Source: JAYZDP01 sp036337765
GTDB lineage: Bacteria > Acidobacteriota > Thermoanaerobaculia > Multivoradales > Multivoraceae
Direction of reading: 5' to 3'
Assembly (NCBI GenBank): GCA_036337765.1
Contig: JAYZDP010000184.1
Coordinates: forward strand, 1-8,558
Length of the DNA: 8,558 nt
The notes under the pieces are model-generated. The model was not told where the DNA came from and ran no database searches. It saw only the letters and a program-made list of their open reading frames with translations. A program made the translations under genes and the position numbers. Shown here one piece after another: positions 1 to 6,036 of this stretch. Position 1 is the first letter of the stretch, and every line of letters starts with the position of its first letter.

Positions 1-2597
1 GTCTGCTGGTGGCGTCGCCACCCGATCTGCTGTTCGTGCGCGATGCGGATGGCGATGGCGTCGCCGACGAGCGAACCGTGCTTCTGTCCGGCTTCGCGGC
101 CGCCAACGAGCAGCACAACTTCAACGGTCTGACCTGGGGCATCGACAACTGGATCTACGGTGCCAACGGGGGCAACTCGGGAGAGGTCTACGGGCCGGAC
201 CGAGCGCAGGAGCCGTTGCCGCTGCGTTTCGATGACTTTCGCGTCGACCTAGAAGGTCGGCGATTGCAGCGCTGGGGGCGCAGCTCGGGCGGGTTCGAGA
301 TCACGTTCGACTCCTGGGGTCGCAACTTCGGGACCCACAACCTGTTCCACATCAGCCACCTGGTCTTTCCGGGCTCCCATGTGCGCCATCTGCCCGAGGC
401 GCGCTCGACGCGCGAGCGGATCTCGGATCACGGCGGCGACGGCCCGGCGCGGATCTACCCGATTGGGGTGCAGGCGACGCGCGTCAATCATCCGCAGCAG
501 TCCGGTCACTTCTCTGGGGCGTGCGGCATCACGGCCTACACCGGGGGCGCCTTCCCCGAGGAGTTCGCCGACAACGTCTTCGTCGCCGATGTGGTGACGA
601 ATCTCATCCATCGCAGCGTCATCTCAGAGGCCGGAACCAGCCTCGTCGCCTCGCGAGCGCGGCCGGGAGAGGAGTTTCTGGCGTCGACCGATCGCGCCTT
701 CCGCCCGGTCAACATGACCGTGGGGCCCGACGGGGCGCTGTACGTCCTCGACATGCATCGGGAGGTGATCGAGCATCCCGAGTGGATTCCTGATCCGATG
801 GAGGAGGGGATGGATCTGCAGGCGGGGCGCGCCCAAGGCCGGATCTACCGCATCGTCGCAAAGGGCGCCTTGGGGGAGCCGTCGCCGGTGTTGGATCGTG
901 CCGATGCCGCTGGACTGGGAAGGGCGCTCTCACACCCCAACGGTTGGGTTCGGCTCACCGCCCAGCGGCTCTTGATCGAAGAAGGCGCAGTAGAAGCCGT
1001 TGCGGGCCTGCGATCCTCAGTCTTGTCGAGCGACAGCCCAGTGCACCGCCTGCATGCACTGTGGTCGCTTGAGGGTCTCGTCAGTCTCGACGACGAGACC
1101 CTGCTCGGGGCGCTCGAAGATCGCCATGCCAGGGTTCGCGAGGCCGCGGTGTTGCTGGCACAGACGCGGCTGGTGGCGAACGCCGAGCTGGCCGAGGTAG
1201 CGCTCGGCCTGGTGAGCGACGCGGACGATCGGGTCCGGTTGCGGCTCGCACTCGCGCTCGGTGCCAGACACGCCGAGCCGGACGTAGCGAAGATTCTCGA
1301 TATCGCCGACTGGGCCCCCGAGGACGAGTGGACCCGGCTCGCCGTGACCTCGGTACTCGCCGACCGGGTCGTACCGGCATTGCGCGATTGGCTTCCGAGA
1401 TCGATCGCGCGCTCGCGCGGCGGTCGGGTCCTGGCGCAGGATCTCGCGGCTCTCGCCGGTGCCGACGATCTGCAACCGGTGCTCGATGCGGTCACGTCGA
1501 CTCCCGCGGGCTACGAGCCGCTTCCCGCGGTGCTGTCAGGGCTGGCCGCGGCGGCCGAGCGGCTGCAGGGGCTGCCACGAATCGACTCCGCCACTGTTCG
1601 GTGGGTCGGAGAGATCGCGGGTGAGGAGCCCGGCGAATTGGCGGTCGCGGCTCTCCGGCTCTCCCGTTCCTTGGCGCTGGAGCTGTCGCCGAGTCAGCGT
1701 GAGATCGTGCGGCGGGCGCTGGACTCCGCCAAGGACGGACGGCTAGATGCATGGGTACGGCTTGCAGCGCTGGAGACGGCGTCATTCGCTCCCTCCAACT
1801 CGCGCCGCGAGGTGTTGCTCGACCTCTTGGGCGTGAGCCATCCCGGCGCCGTGCAGATGGAGGCCTTGCGTCAGTTGACCGTGCTGCGCGACCCACGGGT
1901 CGGCGCCGCGATCCTGGATCGCTGGCGGGGGCTGTCACCGGGTGTTCGCGATTCGGCGTCGAGCTACTTCCTGCGCAACCGCGACCATCACGGTCTGCTT
2001 CTGAGCGCGCTGGAAGAGGGTAGGGTCTCGCTGGGGGAGATGAACCTTCGGCTCGAACGGCGCCGGGCACTCCTGCGGTCGGACGATCCGGACATCCGCC
2101 GCCGGGCGGAGGCTTTCTTCGACGACGCCGGGGTCGTGACGCGAGGCGAGGCGCTGGCACGGCTGGCTCCGGCGCTCGATCTCCCAGGCCGCGCCGCAGC
2201 GGGCGGTCGACTCTTCGGCGAGCTCTGTGAGCGCTGCCACCGTTTCGGCGGTAAGGGCAATGACGTCGGCCCCGATCTGACCGAGATCTCGCGCAAGAGC
2301 CCCGAGACCCTGCTTCACGACATCGTCGATCCGAACGCCGGGGTGGAGACCGAGTTTCTGAGCTACACCGTCGAGACCCACGATGGACGGCTGCTCAGCG
2401 GGCTGTTGCGCGACGAGACCGACGCCGGGCTCGTGATCGTCAAAGGAGACGGCACCCGTACCCCGATCGCGCGAAGTGGCATTGCAGCTGTCCGTACCGG
2501 TGGGCTGTCGCTAATGCCCGAGGAGCTCGAGGCTGGGAGATCGCCCCAGGACATGGCGGATCTACTGGCGTTCTTGCTCACGGGTGGCGGAATATGA
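1..2597 (+). CDS. PVC-type membrane-bound dehydrogenase / HEAT-repeat / cytochrome c protein (5' partial)
   Basis: The frame is open to the window edge (codons for Leu-Leu precede the GTG at 9) and the protein begins in the middle of a domain, so the true start lies upstream. Residue numbers count from that GTG. Residues 1 to about 285 look like the 'putative membrane-bound dehydrogenase' beta-propeller of Planctomycete/Verrucomicrobial proteins, with SPPDLLFVRDADGDG, a GPDGALYVLDMHREVIEHP block and a closing GRIYRIV strand. Residues about 300-720 are Leu/Ala/Arg-rich helical pairs typical of HEAT repeats. The C-terminal 140 residues form a Pirellula/Verrucomicrobium-type cytochrome c: CERCH (Cys740, Cys743, His744) attaches heme, and SLMPEEL (Met836) probably gives the distal ligand. 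By family knowledge it should be a periplasmic or envelope-associated oxidoreductase acting on a sugar or alcohol; the substrate cannot be read. It ends with TGA and is convergent with the SDR gene. Confidence 0.92.
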   Translation, partial: LLVASPPDLLFVRDADGDGVADERTVLLSGFAAANEQHNFNGLTWGIDNWIYGANGGNSGEVYGPDRAQEPLPLRFDDFRVDLEGRRLQRWGRSSGGFEITFDSWGRNFGTHNLFHISHLVFPGSHVRHLPEARSTRERISDHGGDGPARIYPIGVQATRVNHPQQSGHFSGACGITAYTGGAFPEEFADNVFVADVVTNLIHRSVISEAGTSLVASRARPGEEFLASTDRAFRPVNMTVGPDGALYVLDMHREVIEHPEWIPDPMEEGMDLQAGRAQGRIYRIVAKGALGEPSPVLDRADAAGLGRALSHPNGWVRLTAQRLLIEEGAVEAVAGLRSSVLSSDSPVHRLHALWSLEGLVSLDDETLLGALEDRHARVREAAVLLAQTRLVANAELAEVALGLVSDADDRVRLRLALALGARHAEPDVAKILDIADWAPEDEWTRLAVTSVLADRVVPALRDWLPRSIARSRGGRVLAQDLAALAGADDLQPVLDAVTSTPAGYEPLPAVLSGLAAAAERLQGLPRIDSATVRWVGEIAGEEPGELAVAALRLSRSLALELSPSQREIVRRALDSAKDGRLDAWVRLAALETASFAPSNSRREVLLDLLGVSHPGAVQMEALRQLTVLRDPRVGAAILDRWRGLSPGVRDSASSYFLRNRDHHGLLLSALEEGRVSLGEMNLRLERRRALLRSDDPDIRRRAEAFFDDAGVVTRGEALARLAPALDLPGRAAAGGRLFGELCERCHRFGGKGNDVGPDLTEISRKSPETLLHDIVDPNAGVETEFLSYTVETHDGRLLSGLLRDETDAGLVIVKGDGTRTPIARSGIAAVRTGGLSLMPEELEAGRSPQDMADLLAFLLTGGGI

Positions 2598-2635
2598 GTC
2601 CACTCTGCACGTTTTGGGGTTCATAGTGATCCCGA

Positions 2636-2659
2636 CATCGTGGTTCGCCACGCGCGATG
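2636..2659. terminator. hairpin between convergent genes, possible weak bidirectional terminator
   Basis: A perfect 5-bp stem, CGTGG-TTCG-CCACG (2639-2652), sits in the 64-base gap between the two convergent stop codons. The outer bases CAT and ATG (2636-2638 and 2657-2659) can extend it across a small bulge. No T-run follows on either strand, so intrinsic termination is doubtful. The position and the stable stem are the only support. Nothing else recognisable lies in this gap. Confidence 0.25.
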
Positions 2660-2661
2660 GT

Positions 2662-3450
2662 CTAGATATGGCGGCCTTGACCGCCGTCGACGTCGATCAC
2701 CGCACCGTTGACGTAGGCCGCAGCGTCGGTGCAGAGGAAGACGATCACGGCGGCGACCTCCTCGGCGGTGCCGTAGCGGCCCACGGGGACGCTTTTTGAA
2801 TTGGCGGCGAAGACCTCTTCGGCATCGCCGCCACGGGCCTCGGAGATCTCGCCTGCAGCGCGCTCCCACATGGCGGTGCGGATGAGACCCGGGAGGACCG
2901 AGTTGAAGAGCACTCCGTCGCGGCCGTACTTGCCCGACAGCGCCTTTCCAGTGGCGACCATCGCGGCCTTGGTCGCGCCATAGTCGATCAGCGCGGCTCC
3001 AGGGTACTTGGCGGCCTGGCTGGCGACCATGACCACCCGGCCCCACTTCTGCTCGCGCATTCCGGGGAGTAACTTTCGTGTGCAGCGCACCGCCGACATC
3101 AGATTGAGCTGAAAGAGGCTCTCCCAGGCCTCGTCTTCCATGTAGAGGAAGTTGCGCGACGGTGAGGCGCCGACGTTGTTGACCACGATGTCGACGTTGC
3201 CGTCGCCGGCGACCTGATCGAGAAGGGCGTCGACAGAGTCGGCCGCGCCCATGTCGGCGACGTAGCCCTTCACGCTGCCCGCCCCGGACGGGGGAGCGTA
3301 CGTGGCGAGCTCGTCGACGGCCTCTTCCCCGCGAGCACAGAAGGCGACGGCGGCCCCGTGGTCGGCGAGCATGCGCACGGCGGCTGCCCCGATGCCGAGG
3401 CTGGCGCCGGTGACGAGGGCCCGGCGGTCCGTCAGATCGAGGTTCAACAT
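2662..3450 (-). CDS. SDR-family NAD(P)-dependent oxidoreductase
   Basis: A 262-residue classical short-chain dehydrogenase/reductase, about the normal length for the family. It has the Rossmann motif TGASLGIG (14-21), Asp66 after the third strand, NNVG (91-94, a variant of NNAG), Asn116, Ser144, Tyr157 and Lys161 (YGATK). The PG motif follows (SVLPGLIRT), and the protein ends in the usual NGAVIDVDGG. Arg40 after the second strand hints at NADP(H) preference (inference). The start at 3450 was chosen over an upstream in-frame Met at 3708 because homology begins there, an AGGAG lies 9 bases upstream, and the extra 86 residues are low-complexity and overlap the divergent gene remnant. It should be a soluble cytoplasmic enzyme reducing a carbonyl or oxidising an alcohol; the substrate is unknown, and fatty-acid-type or catabolic roles are both possible. 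It is divergent from the broken GlcG/HbpS gene with an 83-base gap. Confidence 0.93.
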   Translation of the reverse strand: MLNLDLTDRRALVTGASLGIGAAAVRMLADHGAAVAFCARGEEAVDELATYAPPSGAGSVKGYVADMGAADSVDALLDQVAGDGNVDIVVNNVGASPSRNFLYMEDEAWESLFQLNLMSAVRCTRKLLPGMREQKWGRVVMVASQAAKYPGAALIDYGATKAAMVATGKALSGKYGRDGVLFNSVLPGLIRTAMWERAAGEISEARGGDAEEVFAANSKSVPVGRYGTAEEVAAVIVFLCTDAAAYVNGAVIDVDGGQGRHI

Positions 3451-3459
3451 GACGATCGG

Positions 3460-3464
3460 CTCCT
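3460..3464 (-). promoter_or_regulatory. ribosome binding site of the SDR gene
   Basis: AGGAG on the minus strand, 9 bases before the ATG at 3450. It decides the start of the SDR gene in favour of the 262-residue form. Confidence 0.7.
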
Positions 3465-3533
3465 GTAACGTGACGGTCCAGTTTCGTTGCAGCGGGAACC
3501 CTATCCCCTTGCGGGCTCTGAAGGAGTTCCGAG

Positions 3534-3742
3534 ATGAGCGATGTATCCCTGGAGAAGGCATCCAGATCGTCAGCATGGCACTGGCGAAGGGGCGTGAGCT
3601 CGATCTACAGCCGCTGTCGGTAGCGGTGTTGGATTCCGGGGGCCATCTCAAGGCGTTCGGCCGAGAGGACGGCTCTGGCATCCCGCGGCCGCAGATCTGC
3701 TTCGGCAAGGCCTACGCGGCACTGGGGTTGGCTCTGCCGTAG
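3534..3742 (+). pseudogene. GlcG/HbpS-family (DUF336) heme-binding-like gene, frameshifted and truncated
   Basis: An AAGGAG at 3521-3526 stands 7 bases before an ATG at 3534. This frame reads MSDVSLEKA, a typical HbpS/GlcG N-terminus, for nine codons and then loses similarity. The next frame picks up exactly at 3560 with IQIVSMALAKGRELDLQPL, then SVAVLDSGGHLKAF, REDGSGIPRPQI and FGKAYAALGLALP. This is the standard family order (helix, AVLDAGGHL strand, REDG, GKA helix). One missing base at about 3558-3560 explains the switch. A TAG at 3740-3742 then stops the frame after about 70 residues, where intact members usually run to about 130-150. The C-terminal half (the VPGGVPI.. and GAVGVSG.. blocks) is not seen downstream in any plus frame. 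Intact relatives are small proteins implicated in heme or cobalamin binding, or encoded near glycolate/catabolic genes. The gene is either a true pseudogene or carries base errors. Confidence 0.75.
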
Positions 3743-3913
3743 CAGATCTACCAGCTGATTCAGGGCGCAACGGGCGACGCCGTCACCGAACCGATCTGGT
3801 ACCTGCTCCTGTTGCCCGTGCTGGCCCCGCCGTCGACGACGTTGGGTGGCTGGTTGCGCTTGCGCGGTCTGGCCCGATCGAGTGACGCCGGCGACGAGGC
3901 CGCGGGCCGCTAA
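3743..3913 (+). other. open stretch in the same frame after the TAG, unrecognised
   Basis: After the TAG that ends the GlcG/HbpS remnant, the same frame stays open for 56 codons to a TAA at 3911-3913. It begins QIYQLIQGATGDAVTEP, continues with a hydrophobic segment (IWYLLLLPVLAPP) and ends in a polar Arg/Asp/Glu-rich tail. It does not match the C-terminal half of GlcG/HbpS as I know it, and I recognise no family. No convincing start codon with a ribosome binding site precedes it. It may be the tail of another gene fused by deletion, or chance reading in GC-rich DNA. The next 83 bases, up to 3996, hold only the leader and ribosome binding site of the following gene. Confidence 0.3.
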
Positions 3914-3996
3914 CAGAACGGTTCGAAACCCTCGGGCCCTCGATACACTCTGGCTCTTCCGATCGCCATCGCCGCCGCCTGACTGGAGACGAAACC

Positions 3997-4575
3997 ATGG
4001 TCCAGACCCCGTCCGCCATGCTGCCGCTCGGCACCCCGGCACCCTACTTCGCGCTCCCGGATCCATCGGGAGCGACTCATTGCCTCGGCGACTTCGCCGA
4101 CTCGAGGGCCCTGGTCGTCGCCTTCATCTGTAACCACTGCCCCTTTGTCATTCACCTGCGCGAAGCCCTGGGAGCCTTCGGCCGTGATATGGCGAACAAG
4201 GGTGTCGGTATGGTCGCCATCAACGCCAACGACGTCGAGAACTACACCGCCGACGCCCCCGACAAGATGGTCGAAGAGGCCGCCATCGCCGGCTACACCT
4301 TTCCCTACCTCTTCGACGAGACCCAGGAGGTGGCCAAGGCCTACCACGCCGCTTGCACCCCCGATTTCTTCCTATTCGACGCCGACCACAGGCTCGCCTA
4401 CCGTGGCCAGTTCGACGCCAGCCGCCCGGGCAACGACACCCCCGTCACCGGCTCCGACCTCAGCAGCGCCGTCAAGGAGCTCCTCATCACTGGCACGGTT
4501 TCCTCGACTCAGATCCCGAGCCTCGGCTGCAACATCAAGTGGCGCCCAGGCAACGAGCCCCCCTACTTCAGATAG
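3997..4575 (+). CDS. thioredoxin-family protein, peroxiredoxin-like (PRX_like1 type)
   Basis: A 192-residue AhpC/TSA-Redoxin-type thioredoxin fold. The N-terminus (LGTPAPYFALPDPSGATHCL) is the usual redoxin lead-in. The active site is ICNHCPFV with Cys45 and Cys48 (CxxC followed by Pro49). The TPDFFLFD segment supplies the cis-Pro (Thr121-Pro122) and is preceded by Cys120. The C-terminus carries a conserved SLGCNIKW with Cys178. There is no signal peptide or membrane segment, so it should be cytoplasmic. By family it is a thiol-disulfide or peroxide reductase of unproven substrate. The ATG has GGAG 8 bases upstream (3985-3988). It stands alone, downstream of the GlcG/HbpS remnant and convergent with the phosphatase operon. 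The stop codon is embedded in a palindrome that looks like its terminator. Confidence 0.92.
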   Translation: MVQTPSAMLPLGTPAPYFALPDPSGATHCLGDFADSRALVVAFICNHCPFVIHLREALGAFGRDMANKGVGMVAINANDVENYTADAPDKMVEEAAIAGYTFPYLFDETQEVAKAYHAACTPDFFLFDADHRLAYRGQFDASRPGNDTPVTGSDLSSAVKELLITGTVSSTQIPSLGCNIKWRPGNEPPYFR

Positions 4576-4600
4576 GTGCCTGGCACCTTTTCTCTTTCTT
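4574..4600 (+). terminator. palindrome plus T-rich tail at the redoxin stop codon
   Basis: AGGTGC-CTG-GCACCT (4574-4588) forms a 6-bp stem with a 3-base loop, followed by TTTTCTCTTTCTT. This is the form of an intrinsic terminator. The first A and G belong to the TAG stop of the redoxin gene. The core GGTGCCTGGCACC is also nearly its own reverse complement, which is the form of dispersed palindromic repeats, so it may serve as both. Confidence 0.6.
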
Positions 4601-4647
4601 GGTCTTCTACCTTCTCGGCGGAATCGGTGCCGGACCGCGCGCCGTGG

Positions 4648-5157
4648 CTAGAGCTCGAGGGTGGCCAGGCGTTCCTCGTAGAACGGGCTCGTGGGCGGCC
4701 CCATGCGTTCACGTGCCGAGATAAGGCCCCCTCCGAGCTCGAGCTCGTCGTCGGCCAGCTCGACGATGCGCCGATTCGGTACGGCGTAGGGCACCGACCT
4801 TCGTAGCGCGATCGCAGACGCGAGCGCGTTGCCGGTCTTCAGGTAGTGCGCGATTAGCGCCGTCGCCGTCGAGCGCGACACGCCGGCGAGACAGTGCACG
4901 AGTAGATCTCCGCCCTCGGGCTCCCAGCTCTCCGCGAACTCCAGGATGCGGCGGATCTCCGGGGTCCCGACCACCACGCTCCAGCCATCGTCCTCCGACA
5001 CGTCGTGCACGGCGATCCTTAGGTGGCGCTCCTCCGGGATCTCGGGCGGCCGCTGCGGCTGGTATTCCGGCTGGACCACCGAGATCAGATGCGTCGGTCC
5101 GAGCTCTCGCACATGCATCGGCATCTGCGACAGCCCGGTGATGTGGATGCGACTCAC
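4648..5157 (-). CDS. tyrosine phosphatase family protein (cysteine-dependent)
   Basis: A 169-residue cytoplasmic phosphatase of the dual-specificity/PTP superfamily. The P-loop is HCLAGVSRS, with nucleophile Cys89 and Arg95, followed by the usual helix (TATALIAHYL). An upstream HDVSEDDG segment offers Asp52 or a neighbour as general acid. The core is small, as in bacterial relatives. The GTG start at 5157 is chosen because it overlaps the TGA of the upstream aldolase as GTGA, indicating translational coupling, and because the first recognisable strand (RIHITGLSQM) begins there. The 44 residues of the longer in-frame form are aldolase-coding DNA read in another frame. An internal Met 12 codons in is an alternative. 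It is the last gene of the three-gene operon. Substrate, protein or small molecule, is unknown. Confidence 0.88.
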   Translation of the reverse strand: MSRIHITGLSQMPMHVRELGPTHLISVVQPEYQPQRPPEIPEERHLRIAVHDVSEDDGWSVVVGTPEIRRILEFAESWEPEGGDLLVHCLAGVSRSTATALIAHYLKTGNALASAIALRRSVPYAVPNRRIVELADDELELGGGLISARERMGPPTSPFYEERLATLEL

Positions 5158-5999
5158 TCGAGACGTCTCGACCCTTCGATCGGGGCGTCGCCGGAGCCAC
5201 GCTCCTCGAGCAGCGAACGGGCTCCGCGCCGGATCAGCGAGCCGGTTCCAGGTCCCTGGAAGAACAGGAAGCCCTCCTTCTCGGTCCACCCGAAGGGTCC
5301 GCCGAGGATCTTCCCCGAGGCCTGAGCACCTTGGCGGATCTTGTCGACCAGCGCCTCGAATTCCGGGTCCTCCTGCTTGAGACCGGAGAAACTACGCAGA
5401 TCCGTAGCCGCGGCGAACAGCCCGTCGACGCCTGGCACAGCTGCGATCTCAGCGGCATTGTTCACGCCAACAACCGACTCGATCATGGCGAACACCATGA
5501 TGTTGTCGTTCGCGGTACGTCGGTAGTCGCGCCCCCAGAGCGCGCCGTACTGTCCGCCGCCCTGGCTGCGCTGCCCCTCGGGCGGATAGCTCGCCACCCG
5601 CACCGCCTCGCGCATCTTGTCGGCGTCGTGCACCATCGGCACGATGATCCCGAGGGCACCGATGTCGGTCGCCTTCTGGATGTCGCCCTCCGTGGCGTCT
5701 GGCACCCGGATGAATGGAATCGCCGGCGCGCCCCGGCACGCCCAGATCATGCGAGCCACCTCTTGGTAGGTGAGCGGGCTGTGCTGCATCTCGATCCAGA
5801 GGAAATCGAAGCCGGCGTTGGCCATCGCGCAGTAGGCGTCGGGGTCGGACGAAGACACCGTGCCGCCGACCACCTGTTTGCCCTCGGCCAGCTTCTGCTT
5901 GACAGTGTTGTAGATCCGCGAGCCGTCCTGGCCCATGGCCGCCGCCACGAGTGCCGTGGCCATAGCGATCGTTGTAGCGAGTCGAAGGATCTTCGTCAT
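5154..5999 (-). CDS. HpcH/HpaI aldolase-family protein with a signal peptide
   Basis: A 281-residue TIM-barrel protein of the HpcH/HpaI (2-keto-3-deoxy acid aldolase / citrate lyase beta-like) family. The family positions are present: His73 in MQHSP (matching the EHGP motif), Arg98 in FIRVP, the GALGIIVPMV strand, SYPPEGQRS, Glu174 in AMIESV and Asp200 in AATDL; Glu and Asp are the expected metal ligands. The first 24 residues (MTKILRLATT, then an Ala-rich hydrophobic run ending AAAMG before QDG) are a clear Sec signal peptide, so the mature enzyme should be periplasmic. Typical members are cytosolic and cleave or form pyruvate-derived hydroxy-keto acids with a divalent metal. The motif is QHS rather than EHG, which may alter chemistry. 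The C-terminal 20 residues (EERGSGDAPIEGSRRLE) look like a loose tail. GAGGAGAG lies 5 bases before the ATG (6004-6011). It follows the serine hydrolase by 37 bases and overlaps the phosphatase start. Confidence 0.9.
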   Translation of the reverse strand: MTKILRLATTIAMATALVAAAMGQDGSRIYNTVKQKLAEGKQVVGGTVSSSDPDAYCAMANAGFDFLWIEMQHSPLTYQEVARMIWACRGAPAIPFIRVPDATEGDIQKATDIGALGIIVPMVHDADKMREAVRVASYPPEGQRSQGGGQYGALWGRDYRRTANDNIMVFAMIESVVGVNNAAEIAAVPGVDGLFAAATDLRSFSGLKQEDPEFEALVDKIRQGAQASGKILGGPFGWTEKEGFLFFQGPGTGSLIRRGARSLLEERGSGDAPIEGSRRLE

Positions 6000-6036
6000 G
6001 CGGCTCTCCTCGGAGTCGAGATCGATTGAAGCGCCG

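Noticed and set aside
845..2160. Long minus-strand open frames (216 and 222 codons) within the cytochrome c gene
   Set aside because: Arg/Ser/Pro/Ala-rich shadows of the plus-strand HEAT-repeat coding region.
3451..3708. N-terminal 86-residue extension of the SDR frame
   Set aside because: Low-complexity Arg/Ser/Pro sequence upstream of a good ribosome binding site and ATG at 3450; it overlaps the divergent GlcG/HbpS remnant and adds no domain.
3922..3949. Possible promoter TTCGAA - 16 bases - TACACT before the redoxin gene
   Set aside because: Only 3/6 and 4/6 matches to the sigma-70 consensus; such matches are expected by chance.
4733..4748. Palindromic CGAGCTCGAGCTCG
   Set aside because: It is the coding of a short Glu-Leu-Glu-Leu run in the phosphatase with GC-rich codons; no regulatory position.
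5331..6029. 232-codon plus-strand open frame opposite the aldolase
   Set aside because: Antisense shadow of a clearly conserved gene in high-GC DNA; composition rich in His/Arg with no recognisable domain.
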